From assembly GCF_947623445.1 (NCBI RefSeq), contig NC_135245.1, positions 1,061,501 to 1,125,500 on the forward strand: a stretch of 64,000 nt of DNA, read 5' to 3'. The notes below the pieces were generated by a model. It was not told where the DNA came from, made no database searches, and saw only the letters and a list, made by a program, of their open reading frames with translations. The position numbers were made by a program, and so were the translations under genes. Shown piece by piece: positions 50,201 through 60,410 of this stretch; position 1 is the stretch's first letter; each line of letters begins with the position of its first letter. The DNA is from Clavelina lepadiformis. Taxonomy: Eukaryota > Chordata > Ascidiacea > Aplousobranchia > Clavelinidae.

Positions 50201-53200
50201 CTAATCTGGATTTAAGCTTGAATCATTTTATTTGCAAGCTCTTCAATATAAATTTGTAGAAATTTTGGGTTTTGTTGACCATTTTTTTTGCAGATTTTAA
50301 TGAATGCTTGGTAAATATTTGTGACAATAATTCTATCTGCACAAACTCCTTGGGAAATTTCACCTGCACCTGTACCTCTGGTTTCACCGGCGATGGGTTG
50401 GAATGCTCAGGTAGAAAATTTCATTTTTGTGCACAATGAATTAAAGTGTTTAATCTCACACCTACCACGCATGTAAGCAATGTTAAATATAATTATATCA
50501 AAATGCTTGTAAATTCATTGCGTTTTAATTGAAAGTGTTCTTAAAATATTACTTTGGATAAAATTTAATGGATTATTGCAAGTAAACTTGTTGTAAAACA
50601 TAACTTGACGTACTTTGAATTTAAGCAATGCACAAATTTTGTTTTTGTATGTTTTTTGTAGCATTCTAGTTGTATAATGTTAAAAAATAAGCTACATGGT
50701 GATTTTTTGGTCTCAGTGTATTGATTGAAAAGATTTTAAATTTCATGATATTAGTGTTGCCTTTGTTAAACAAAATTGGGCAGAATCAGATCATTCCGGA
50801 CTATCAGACTCTGATGCAGACTTCATTTCGTGACAAATGTGTTTGTTGTATCACTTTTTGTACCTTGCCCTTGTTCATAATGACAATATTCTTTCATGCT
50901 TACTGCATCGGCTTAAGACACATATATTTGCACCAAAGAACATGGTTAGTTGTCAAGTGCGCATTTACTTCATGTGCTGCTTTCTAATCTCCACATACAC
51001 CGAAACTCTTTCTGAATTCTGTGCACAGTCTTTAAAAAAATGATCGTTGTTCGAATGATAGGTTATTTGTGTTTAGATGTTAATGAAAGTGATGATTTGG
51101 TTAATTTGGTTATCTGTAACAAGACTTGGATTATTTTAATAAATTAAAAAAGAATAATAATGAACATATTATAATTACTATAATATAATATTACAATTTT
51201 TAGTCTTATTATGCCATGAAATATGTGTAAATATATCACAGAGATTTTAAAGAAGTCTGGATATAAAATTTATAGTTGCATATGTTTTTAACGACATTTT
51301 TTATGATCAAGATCAAAGGCAAGTTTAAATCTTTCAATTGTTTTTGAATAATTAGATTGAGATTAAACATAATTTTTCAGATATCAATGAATGCGATGAC
51401 AATCTATTACATAATTGTGGTGATAATGCTTTATGCACAAATGTTGTGGGAGGTTTTTCCTGCTCCTGCGATGTTGGTTTCACCGGTGACGGCATAACGT
51501 GTGCAAGTATGACTCTGTTATTTAAACTATATGAACTCTGTGCTTAAGATCTTTTGTAAGACTGTTACGTTAAAACATTATCGAGCACATTATTGTCAAA
51601 AATGCATGTCTGAAGTGGATTATGTATACATAAAAACTTACATACCGTCTTGTCAACAGATATTACATCCCCAACCCCATCACTGCCGCCAAATCTTGTC
51701 AGGTACACGTTAACAGCTTATATATCTACCAATGCTGTGGGTGCCAACTCTGTTCTGATGATTAGAGATCAATATCTTCAAGATGTACTGGAACCAACTT
51801 TGTCACAGTTTGATGGCTTTCATTTGGTATGAATTTTGTTGATCTCTTGTTTCCTAATTTGACATGCGATTATAATTGTATCAGTTATTGTGATTTGGCA
51901 ATAACATCTTTATTCTTCTTACAAATACATCATTCCTAAGCAAATTTGAGGCAACCACTTTGTTATTGCATAGTGTAAGAAAAGAGTTGCAAAATGTTAA
52001 GTTTTCGTTGACTATAAAGTGGGGGAAATGCCTGTAAATTTTTAAGAAATGCGTTTTAGCCAAAAACATCTTGATTTCTATCATTTACCATGCTGGTTGT
52101 ATACAAGTTTAAGGATGACACCTTTGTTCATCAGGTACTTTGATTCAGTGCAATGGGCATAGTTAGCAAATTCAGATTTGTACTTTATAGTCTTGAAAAT
52201 TCAGATTTGGTTTCCTTGACCCGATATCTTGATTATGACACAACTTACAGACACGTCATGGTTTTTCATAAACAATTGTAAATGGTGGTAAAACCCACCA
52301 ATTCTGTGTCGTATTTTTCAGATTTGCTCTCTGTTGAAGGATTTTTAATAATTTGCCTGCATTTATACACAACTTATGATACCACCTTTTGTTTTTAAGG
52401 TCAAGCCTCTTAACGAACAGTTGATTTCTGACGCAACAATAGAGCTCACGTTTGAAGCAGATTTCTTTGCGACTCTGACAACAAGTGGTCTTAAGTTCCC
52501 AACTTTGACGAGCATTCAAGAACAAATTCAGCAACGGTACAATCTTGTCAACTACCAGTTGCAAGGTGGACATGACATCATTCCCACTCTGAATGTCATC
52601 CACACCCGTAAGTGAAATGCTTATTTAATTAAAATATTGCTACTTAAATACCTTCCATCAGGCATATCGTCGATATCGACATAAAACATTTTTTGCTGTA
52701 AGATTTTTTTTCTATCAACGTATCGGAAATCCTTGTGAGTTTGCTTCAAAGATGCGGTGGAAGTTTTCGAGCTAGCGTTGGCGGAAAATAATTTTCATTT
52801 TTACGGCAGAAAAGTTCTTTACTCTTTTATATCTGTAGTTATTGAAGTCATAATAATTGAAGCTATAACCGCAGATTATTCAGAATGTAAGTTAAGCATA
52901 TTCTTGAAACAGTTATTGTGCCATTTGTGCATGAATGAAAAGTGAATGCACAACAATGAGTAATAAAATAGATACAAAGTTTGCACCAAAGATACACTTA
53001 AAGAACAAAAAATACGGTGGTAACACCTTTTTATTCCCAGAAATTAATAATGGCTGTGATACCCATGTATGTGTTTCACCACCGAGCGGTTTCAACCATG
53101 TCTGTGTTGCAATCGGCCCCAACACCAGCAAATGTATGTGTGTTAATGTCATCGCCAACGTGGAAGTTCATTGTGAAGACATGGGTATGTTTTGGTTTAA

Positions 53201-56200
53201 CTAAACCATTTTTTTGTATCTGTATATAAATGTGTTATTACACTGCATTTAAATTAGATTTTAAAATATAGTTGTGGCTGCCGGTTTTTTGTTACATTTA
53301 TTTGCTTGAACAAAGGCAAAAAATGTGTTATTGCTTTTCAGCTGTTTGTTCAAATGATTTCGACTGTCGTCAAAATGCGATGTGCACTGGTACTGGTGCT
53401 CAGTTTTATACCGGCAGCTGTTCTTGTGACGAAGGTTACACTGGAGATGGCTTCATCCAGCCTTGCACAGGTGATTTTGTAAACCTTTTCTGTTTGTTTT
53501 GGTCACAATGTCGGAACAATCTGGATTGTGTGTCCGTGTTAACTTTTCAATGGCATAGCGTGCCACTGCATGAAATCAACACCTTGCACGTTTTAAGTTT
53601 TTGGGCTTTTCCGCTTTTTGCTCGTTTGTTGATTATTTGTGAACGTATTTCTTGTTCAGCTACGACGACTTTAGCACCAATCTTTTCGTTCCCCACAGTC
53701 AGTGGCAAAAATAAACAAATCAAACCACATGCTGTAATCTAAGACCATAACAAACGTACTGTGCCTAAGTCTGGCAATTTTTTGCTTTTTATTCAGTATT
53801 AATTTTAAACTGTCAAATTTATCAAAAAATAATGGTACAATCAACAGATAATTACTTTTGTGTAGCTTGTACTTTTCTTTATGCAGTGTGACTGTTTGTT
53901 TATGGTTATCTTTCAAATTTTTTTCTCTCAATCATGTCCATGGCTATGGCTCTAGTAGTACCTTCAGTCATTGAATTTATGTGTAACTTGTAGCCAGTAT
54001 GCGTTTTAGAGTGTAAGTTAGAACTGTATTCTGTAAAGAAACCTATTTTTCTAGAGTTGGATTCTTGTTCAACAAATCCACCAAACTGCGACACGCACGC
54101 AAATTGTGTTGATTCAAATGACGGGCCTTCTTGCGTCTGCAGAATGGGTTTCACTGGAGATGGGATCGATTGTGAAGGCTTGAATTTTAATATTTTGTTT
54201 GTTTTTTAACATTATGATTTTCGCAATTGGCTTGTTGTGGTATGGCAGTAATTTTGTTGTTGACCGATAAATTTTGGTCTGAGTTTTTTGGTGTCCTTAA
54301 TGTGGAGTCCACATTTCTCAGAAGTTTTTTTTAAGAGACATGAAAACTGTTGAAAACTACTGGTCTCGTAATTTCATATAAAGCTTTGTACCGTCAGATT
54401 TCATGTTAGGATAAGTTTCTAACTGTCAACTTGTGTGCTAGATTGCTGTTTCATTGTTGCAGAAATCAATGAATGTGAATCAGGCGCCCACAACTGTCAT
54501 CCGAATGCGTCTTGCCATAACACTGTCGGCAGTTTTCTGTGTTCGTGCCAAGAAGGTTTTGCCGGTGACGGAAGGAATTGCAAAGGTAGATGCAAAGTTC
54601 TTTGCTACTTAATGGCAAAATCAGAATTAAGATCTAGTTGGTTAATTTGTTAATGATTTTGTATCGGTTACTATTAAGGTCAATTATTACGTCACAATTT
54701 AAAAAAGCAACCAAGCAAAATATGAAACACTGCAGTTGTCAATCCAGTTGAAATTTCCTGTTGTGACTTTAGAGTTTTCTCCCACACTAGCTCCGATTGG
54801 TTTAGTCCACGGCTAACGCTGCAACTTCATTTATTTTGACTCATTTTGAGCTTCCCGTGCCTGTGTCGCTTAGAAATGGTTTGCTGCTTAGATTTGCACG
54901 TCGTTGTTTTTCTTTAAAAAATACTGTGTGCTTCATTTTTCAGCGCTTTGAAAGATGCCAATAGTTAGTTCTGAGAGAGGGGTCACCATACTTTATTTGC
55001 TTTTATGCTTATCACGCAACAGTATATTCCATGCATGTAAAAACGTTTCCTCCAACAGAAATATCGATCCCAGTGAGCGTCACAAACAACGATGTCTTGT
55101 ATAGAATAGAGACCACAGTAATGGTAAATCCAACAACCAACTCTCGAAAAACAGAAATCATCGACATGCTGAAGAATAGTCTGCTCATACCGGCCATTTC
55201 TTCACTGTCAGGCTACTCTACGGTACTCTACGGCTTAGTGGTCTGTCTGATCCCGTCATTATTGTTAAAGCGCTCTTTTCTTCGTCACATTGCAAAGTTA
55301 CTCAATATTTTGAATAAAATTTTACTCTTTTTCAATAATCTTTGCTTAGAGTTACTGAAATATTTGGTGATGAAGTTTAATCTATGAACAAGCGAACAAT
55401 TCCTTGATTTCTATGCAGCTGCGAGATATAAACGACAGAATTGGAAGCTTAATTGTGACATCAGAAGCGGTGTTTGAAGCGACGGAAGCAAATGGAGGAT
55501 TCACGTTTCCATCGATCGATGACGTCCGGGATCAACTTGGCAGTCGAGGTCAGGTGTTGAACTTCCAGCTCCCTGACTCCTCCCTGTTTTCGTCCGACTT
55601 CCAAGTTTCAAGAACAAGTAAGTCCTTGAATTACTTAAGCCTCAATATTCCTGGATTATTGTAGATCTCAAACTATCGGTCCAGGTCAAAGGGTCTCCAT
55701 TGGTCCGGCCCCGCTTCACTGTGCCACAAGTGATCTTATTGTAATGTAGCTTATTCACACAAAGCCGGAATTCAGCCCGCAATCGTCAATTCTCATGCTT
55801 TGTGGCCCTTTGTGGAAAAATGTTTGTTGATTAGTGGTTTAGTTGGCGACAGTTAAGTGTAATGAACTAATGATGCTCCATTTGTAAACAATAAATTAAG
55901 ATTTGAATAAGACTCCTCATAACTCAAAAGCAACAAAGACCCAGAACCTCCAAGTTTGTGGAAATTGTGGATAAGAATAGCAGATTAATCAAAAAGGTTG
56001 CTTCCTTATAACTTGTCAATACGATTTCTATGACCAGGTACCCATGGCCACTGCGACTCGAATTCTCCGTGTCCCTCTCCACCTACAGGGTACTCCGGAT
56101 TTTGTGTCGATGTTGGGTCTTCTGATAATTTTGCTTGCATCTGTGTCGATGCTGCTGGCTCTGAAGTAGATTGCTTCTCTGTTATTTCCACAACAGCGGG

Positions 56201-59200
56201 TACGTTGGCATGATAAATGCGGTTTGCGTGTATAGCAGTTATATAGCACTAAGCTATACCGCGTTGTTGCCACTGCACTGTGCCGGCATCCAAACGTACA
56301 TCGACAAGTTAATCTCTTCTATAACTTGTACCTTTTTGCTTTATTTATAGTCATTGTGATGTAACTATGGGTCATTTTCTATTTCAAGAATTTTCATGGC
56401 TTTCAGATACGACACCAGCAACTACTGACGTCCCATTAGGCGCGATTATCGGTGCCGTTGTGGGGGGTGTGGTTGTCGTGGCATTGTTGGTCGCGGTCAT
56501 CGTCGTCTGTTGTCGCCGTCGTTCTGCAGGAAAGAGCAAAACCAAGAGACCGAGTGACGATTACGTCAGCGATTACGTCAGCGCGCAATATCTAAACACC
56601 AATTTCTCAAAAGTGAGTTTGTTGTAGCTGTTGTTGTTAAATGAGTCTTAAGATGGATTTGATTTTTGCCCATGTGTTGTGGCTAGTTGTCCAACCGTCT
56701 TCTTGTTTCCAATTTATGCTCTATGACGTAGCTATGTCCAGCGAAAGTATCTCCCTGGGCAAAATACACCTTCGCTTTCACATGAGGCAGCATGGTGCAC
56801 TCGTGAGCATGATCAAGTTAACGCAGGTTTAATTGGGAAGAGAATCAATAAAAAAATGAAACAACTGCAGAATAAATTCACTGTTCGGTCAACTAGTTTG
56901 TTTCGGTTTGATCTTAGATAAAAAAGATATTATTTTACTGAATTCGTAAACTTCTTCTGCAGTTATTGTCAATTATTCTATGCATCGGATCGTCAACAGA
57001 CAGAAAAGCCCATGACTAAGAAGATTTACTCGCAATACAACAATACATTTGCAAAAAATGAATGCAACATATAAAGCGAAAATCAAAACCATTTCTAGAT
57101 TGCGCAGCCCTTTGTGCGATCATTTAAAAAAATTTTGACCAAGTAGCTCAGCAAATCGTTTTTTGGAGATACCGGTCTGTTGTAGTCCATTCCTTTAGGT
57201 CAGGATTTTTTCACCAACTGTTTGCTTCTTAAAAACTAAGATTATTATCATTAAACCATGGATATGCAACAAGGAAATAATTGACCGGGCCACAAAGTGA
57301 GGATGCCTGGTGTAGCATGACTTTTAGACGTGTTACAGGTCTTCCAAAGCTGTCTTCGAACTTCAAAAGCATTTTGTGGTAAAATGTTGTTTTTAGGAAA
57401 ATCCTGATACAATTTATGCCGAAATTCCAGCGGCACAGGCCATGAATCCCAAGATCTTATCCGACATGACAATGGTAATTTGTATATTTAACCATATACT
57501 ATATTTACACTTAATAAAGGCAGGATACATTTGCAGTTGGAAAAATTTTAATGTCATCATGTCTCACTGACGTTTTTTATTTGAAGGACGACGGTTACTT
57601 AGACCTGATTGGTGCCAAGATGAAACAGAATACCGGTAGCCAGGTGTGTAACACTTTTGAGCTTTTTTCCAACACTTGCCCCTCACTTTGAGATCTTAAT
57701 TAAACCTGGTGACACAACCAAGTAGAAAATCATACCTTTGAAAATCAGAGTCTAACTCACAATATTATAACAACGGCCTAATGGTGATGCGGTAACACCC
57801 GAAGAAACTTGCAAACGCTTGTGATGATGAAATTAACCTTTGGAGTTTTGACTTTTCCTGCTGCTCCCTTCATAACATGCGTGTGGATGTTGTCTCACCA
57901 TCTGCTTTGACCCGTGTTATGTGATCTGGTTCCAATGCTAAGCGTCTCAGTCTCTAGACAATTCGATTTGAACCATTAACATTGAACAATAGCATGACTA
58001 AATGTCACATGATTCCAAATAAAAACTATTTTACAGCCGAGAAAGAGGATTTCCGTAGACAACCAGTATGAGAAGCCCATATCAACAAAGAACCCACCTT
58101 TGCCTCAAAATCACCCGACAGGAAGTCAGAAAGTATGTCAATGACAATTTTCTCTTCAAAGAACTGACATTTAATTGATCACTTATCTGTGTAAGGATTT
58201 TCTGACAATGTCTTTGTTCTTTTCTGTGGACAAACTTGTCAGTGATTCTCAACACAACACGCCTTGCTTAATTCAGTGATGACAGTACACAAAGCTTTCG
58301 AACGCAACTCCGTGTAAAGCCTTAAGCGCTGGTAAGGATTCAAACAAACTGACGGTGGATTTTCTTCGTTTTCCAAAGGTACCAAGCGCACCGACATTTT
58401 CCACGATTGTCGAAAATGAAACTGAAGATGGTTATACGAAGCCTGATCAAGTGTCACTGGAGAAACCACCTCTGCCCCGCAACCACCCTTCACTTGTGAA
58501 ACCGGTATGTGGTTCAGGAGTTTTTATGATTGTCATTTAACTTGCGCTAACACTTAATGTTACATTGGTTTTGCTGATTCCATGGATATATTCGTTTGAA
58601 TAAGTTCTTCATTGATATTTTGCAAACAATTCATAGCGTCCAGTTACATTTCAAAGATCATTTTTAAAGCTGCTTCTAAATTACCAAAAAAAGCAACATT
58701 TGCTGTTTTGGATTCTGGCCGCATATTTCATGACAGAATTATCACATGTTTGATTATTGTTTTACAAAGGAGTCAAATGTTCCAGAAACTTCGCAAATCA
58801 ACATGCAAGAAACTGAGGATGGATATTTGGAGCCTGGCCTGATGTCAACCGGTGAGATTTTAAAGTGATCTTTCATCATTGACCAGATTTGTTAATGATT
58901 TTATTTTCACAACATCTCAGAAAAAGCTGATCCGTCATCGATAAATGAAAAACTCGGAGCCAAAAAGTACAACAAACTTCATGAAGAGATTCTGCCAGCA
59001 ACAGAAAACTACAACCAACTTGAGAAGGAAATACCTATGTTGGACGAAGGTTTGTTCCGAGTTTGGTATATCTCCTTTTGAGTGATGAATTTACCTCAAT
59101 GTGATAAACCAGAAGTCACCAAACTTCGACCGGCGAGATTAGTTTGTCCAGCCTCACTGTGCCACAAATGAACTTATTGTAGCTTATTGACCAAAGCAGT

Positions 59201-60410
59201 ATTCTGGCCTGCAATTGTCAGTTCTCGTGCTTATGTGATCTTTCCTGGAAAAAGTTTGGCGACGTATATTCTAAGCAACAAATTGCAAAGTTCCAACCAA
59301 TTTTTTACTGAAGATAAATTTTAAACGTTCGAATCTCTAGAACCCGGTTATGACGTCACCATACCTGGTCGCAAAATGGCGGGAAATGTTCACGTAACGG
59401 AAGAAATGAAACCAACCATGAAGATATGTCCTGGCGCGGAAGAGGTTTCTGTTTTGTCGGTTTAGTTAAGATTTGAGATTATTGTAGAGAAAATTATCAG
59501 GCACCCTATACTAGTATACTTACTCCAACTTACCGACAAGTTTGGGGTAAAATTTAATTTGTTTTTTCCGACATTTATTTCTGTTCTTTCAGAGCAAAAA
59601 CGAAGGTGCGGAGAAAAGCAATACTGCAGTTTATGACGGTTGGTGCCTAAACCTTTAGTCTTGTCAGCCAGAAATTTTAAAATGTTTATAAAACTATGTC
59701 CATGGTCAACTGCTTAATTTTGTTACAGTCGCTGAATATGAGAGCGGCGAAGTCCTGTCAGGAAATGGTGAGTTGCCTTTAAAAATGATAATTTCAAACT
59801 TTCCAGTAACTTCTGGAAGGATTATTTGCATTTCTTCACTGCTATCTGTCCTATTCAAATTTAGTGCGTTTCGTTTTTTTTTGAATTCTAACGTGAAATT
59901 CACACACGTAGTAGCTTGAAAAACTGTGTAATTTCTTTATCGCAATCAGGGTTATTAGATGTCATTTATATCTAAACCCCTTAGCATTTACCACACAAGA
60001 AATTACGCTCATGGGTGCAATAACGTAGCCACTGTTTCACCCTCATCAGTTAGGTCCAGTCCTCATCAAGCTAAAGGTCTTCTAGTTTTTTTACAAGTCT
60101 CTGTATTAGCTTGTTCCTCACCGCTATTTTCCCATTCTTCCGGTTCATTCCTCTGCGTGATTTGTAGCTTCCTCTATTGTATTTTTGCTACTTAGGTACC
60201 TGGTACTCTTTTTGTCCGTTTTGTCTTTACTTCTCGTGGAATGCCCAGTTTCAAGAATACTGATTTTATTTTCACGTCATTCCAGAAAAAACTGAACCAT
60301 CGTTGTTGGATGGGAAACTGGAAGCCAAAAAGCTCAACCAACTTCATGGAGAATTTCTGTCTAAAACAGAAAACTACAACCAGCTTGAGCAGGAAATACC
60401 CACGGCATGA
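36144..60410 (+). CDS. Large EGF/SEA-like receptor with Reeler domain and tyrosine-motif tail
   Basis: A 46-exon model of about 1,948 aa, or 1,931 if the third linker exon is skipped. Exons: 36144-36342, 37088-37221, 37840-37955, 38187-38272, 38693-38872, 39351-39392, 39566-39721, 40989-41114, 41567-41689, then three seven-exon blocks (listed separately), then 54055-54177, 54463-54585, 55059-55222, 55419-55617, 56038-56199, 56407-56612, 57397-57474, 57587-57643, 58037-58132, 58379-58504, 58770-58851, 58921-59049, 59341-59444, 59593-59638, 59729-59767 and 60286-60410. Order: signal peptide (1-19), Reeler (about 30-178), Cys-rich module, EGFs, three EGF/SEA-like blocks, EGF pair, SEA-like, EGF, membrane helix (about 1598-1622), tail of some 325 residues. 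Nearly all ectodomain exons are phase 1-1, so blocks can be gained or lost in frame. It is probably a cell-surface receptor signalling through phosphotyrosine. An alternative last exon (59950-59975) would end the tail early. Confidence 0.83.
37972..38071. repeat. Intronic inverted repeat with an extra internal copy
   Basis: Arm GGTCTAGTATGCAAGTGCAC (continuing 5 bp) at 37972-37996 is complementary to 38047-38071 with two mismatches. A third copy of GGTCTAGTATACAA lies between them at 38022-38035. It could fold into a hairpin. It is in the intron right after the third Reeler exon. Confidence 0.6.
38693..39721 (+). other. Cys-rich module of uncertain family in the receptor
   Basis: Three phase 1-1 exons (38693-38872, 39351-39392, 39566-39721) encode about 126 residues with ten cysteines, including two CC pairs: [17 protein letters not shown] and [17 protein letters not shown]. 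The second resembles the CC-x-GV-x-C-x-C spacing of the nematode DB module and of ECM1-like proteins. The match is by pattern only and could be wrong. It ends with two spaced cysteines (ASQC, SSC) before the first EGF exon. Confidence 0.5.
40989..41689 (+). other. First two EGF exons of the receptor
   Basis: Exon 40989-41114 (an alternative in-frame acceptor gives 40983) encodes an eight-cysteine EGF-like segment starting [11 protein letters not shown] and ending GFTGNGTHC. Exon 41567-41689 is a calcium-binding EGF: DIDEC at the start, [12 protein letters not shown] matching the Asp/Asn beta-hydroxylation consensus, and GFSGDGILC at the end. Between them, at 41320-41365, lies a decayed copy of the second exon. 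Confidence 0.8.
41320..41365 (+). pseudogene. Decayed, internally deleted EGF exon relic
   Basis: The segment ACATTGACGAATGCGAGAC matches the first bases of the calcium-binding EGF exon at 41567 with two changes. It is followed almost at once by GTATCTGGGATAGAAAT, which matches the start of that exon's downstream intron. About 100 bp of the exon body is therefore missing, and there is no AG acceptor in front. This is a lost EGF exon, not a functional one. Confidence 0.7.
42187..45966 (+). other. EGF/SEA-like block 1 of the receptor
   Basis: Seven exons: 42187-42303 (cb[13 protein letters not shown]), 43171-43296 (cb[11 protein letters not shown]), 43756-43922 and 44503-44710 (together one SEA-like module, split in phase 0), 45302-45445 ([12 protein letters not shown]), 45598-45726 (EGF, CRQNATC) and 45916-45966 (17-residue linker). 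The total is 942 nt, 314 residues, and the block starts and ends in phase 1. The SEA call rests on length, strand-like pattern and similarity to the second SEA-like module at 55059-55617 ([12 protein letters not shown]). The CRQNATC in the last EGF fits the O-fucose consensus C2-x4-S/T-C3. A 298-bp hAT MITE sits in the intron after the second EGF. Confidence 0.78.
43318..43615. mobile_element. hAT-type MITE (298 bp) with perfect 8-bp target duplication
   Basis: Terminal inverted repeats start CAGCGTGGTCCAACTT and end AGTTGGACCACGCTG. It is flanked by identical ATTTAAAC at 43310-43317 and 43616-43623. The same intron in blocks 2 and 3 carries the uninterrupted site (GTTATTTAAACTAT at about 47,646 and 51,518), which serves as empty sites. 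The interior has GCGGGCC-rich inverted motifs. Confidence 0.93.
45800..49671 (+). repeat. 3,872-bp tandem duplication, first copy
   Basis: This copy and the next (49672-53543) align at a constant 3,872-bp offset through exons and introns. Sequence before about 45,787 differs from the second copy (for example ATTTGG against ATTGTG), and the third copy departs at about 53,560. The junction therefore falls within about 30 bp of 45,787-45,816. The break lies in the intron after the CRQNA EGF exon, so the duplicated block is linker, cbEGF, cbEGF, SEA-like, EGF, EGF. Confidence 0.88.
46422..49838 (+). other. EGF/SEA-like block 2 of the receptor
   Basis: Exons 46422-46538, 47509-47634, 47788-47954, 48528-48735, 49169-49312, 49470-49598 and 49788-49838 have the same lengths and phases as block 1. 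Block 2 is closest to block 3 and more distant from block 1 in its first half. Its last EGF reads CRQNAMC, so the Thr of the O-fucose consensus present in block 1 is lost. The intron after the second EGF is free of the MITE. Confidence 0.8.
49672..53543 (+). repeat. 3,872-bp tandem duplication, second copy
   Basis: Near-identical to 45800-49671. By eye I found one substitution (A at about 49,058, G at about 52,930) in the parts compared. Such identity in introns means a very young duplication, recent gene conversion, or a false duplication in the assembly. Confidence 0.88.
50294..53710 (+). other. EGF/SEA-like block 3 of the receptor
   Basis: Exons 50294-50410, 51381-51506, 51660-51826, 52400-52607, 53041-53184, 53342-53470 and 53660-53710. 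The protein sequence is the same as block 2 up to the last EGF. The final linker exon has lost its donor: blocks 1 and 2 read GGCAAAA followed by GTAAAT, whereas here it is ATAAAC. The linker is therefore probably skipped. Skipping keeps the frame because the exon is 51 nt and phase 1-1. Confidence 0.78.
54055..56199 (+). other. Membrane-proximal EGF, cbEGF, SEA-like and EGF exons
   Basis: 54055-54177 encodes an EGF ([17 protein letters not shown]) whose donor is GC, not GT. 54463-54585 is a cbEGF ([12 protein letters not shown]) with CHPNASC, an O-fucose consensus, and [12 protein letters not shown], a beta-hydroxylation consensus. 55059-55222 plus 55419-55617 form a SEA-like module ([27 protein letters not shown]). 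56038-56199 is a last EGF-like segment ([14 protein letters not shown]). SEA modules often sit near the membrane and can self-cleave; no clear GSVVV cleavage site is seen here. Confidence 0.75.
55690..55830. repeat. Dispersed repeat, copy 1 of 2
   Basis: This intronic segment shares CACTGTGCCACAA, CTTATTGTA, GTAGCTTATT and CAATYGTCARTTCTC with 59140-59245 in the same order. It is a diverged interspersed repeat of unknown class, with no clear termini. Confidence 0.55.
56407..60410 (+). other. Transmembrane helix and tyrosine-motif tail of the receptor
   Basis: Exon 56407-56612 gives a 25-residue helix ([20 protein letters not shown] and following) ending CCRRR, then [12 protein letters not shown]. 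The following exons add TIYAEI (57397-57474; fits the ITSM form TxYxxI), GYLDLI (57587-57643), QYEKP with PPLPQNHP (58037-58132), GYTKP with PPLPRNHP (58379-58504) and GYLEP (58770-58851). Then come KYNKL-x10-YNQL (58921-59049; ITAM spacing), GYDVTI (59341-59444), VYDV (59593-59638) and EYESG (59729-59767). The last exon, 60286-60410, is a copy of the ITAM-like exon with LNQL-x10-YNQL and then the stop. That is 13 tyrosines in all. The motifs predict SH2 and SH3 adaptor binding. Exons 56407 to 58504 join in phase 0, later ones mostly in phase 1. Confidence 0.78.
59140..59245. repeat. Dispersed repeat, copy 2 of 2
   Basis: Related to 55690-55830 by ordered blocks (CACTGTGCCACAAATGA, CTTATTGTAGCTTATT, GCAATTGTCAGTTCTC). 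It lies in an intron of the receptor tail. Confidence 0.55.

Noticed and set aside
59950..59975. Short last exon ending the receptor with LLDVIYI
   Set aside because: It is phase-compatible, but the downstream exon 60286-60410 is homologous to a conserved tail exon and also phase-compatible. It is kept only as an alternative end.
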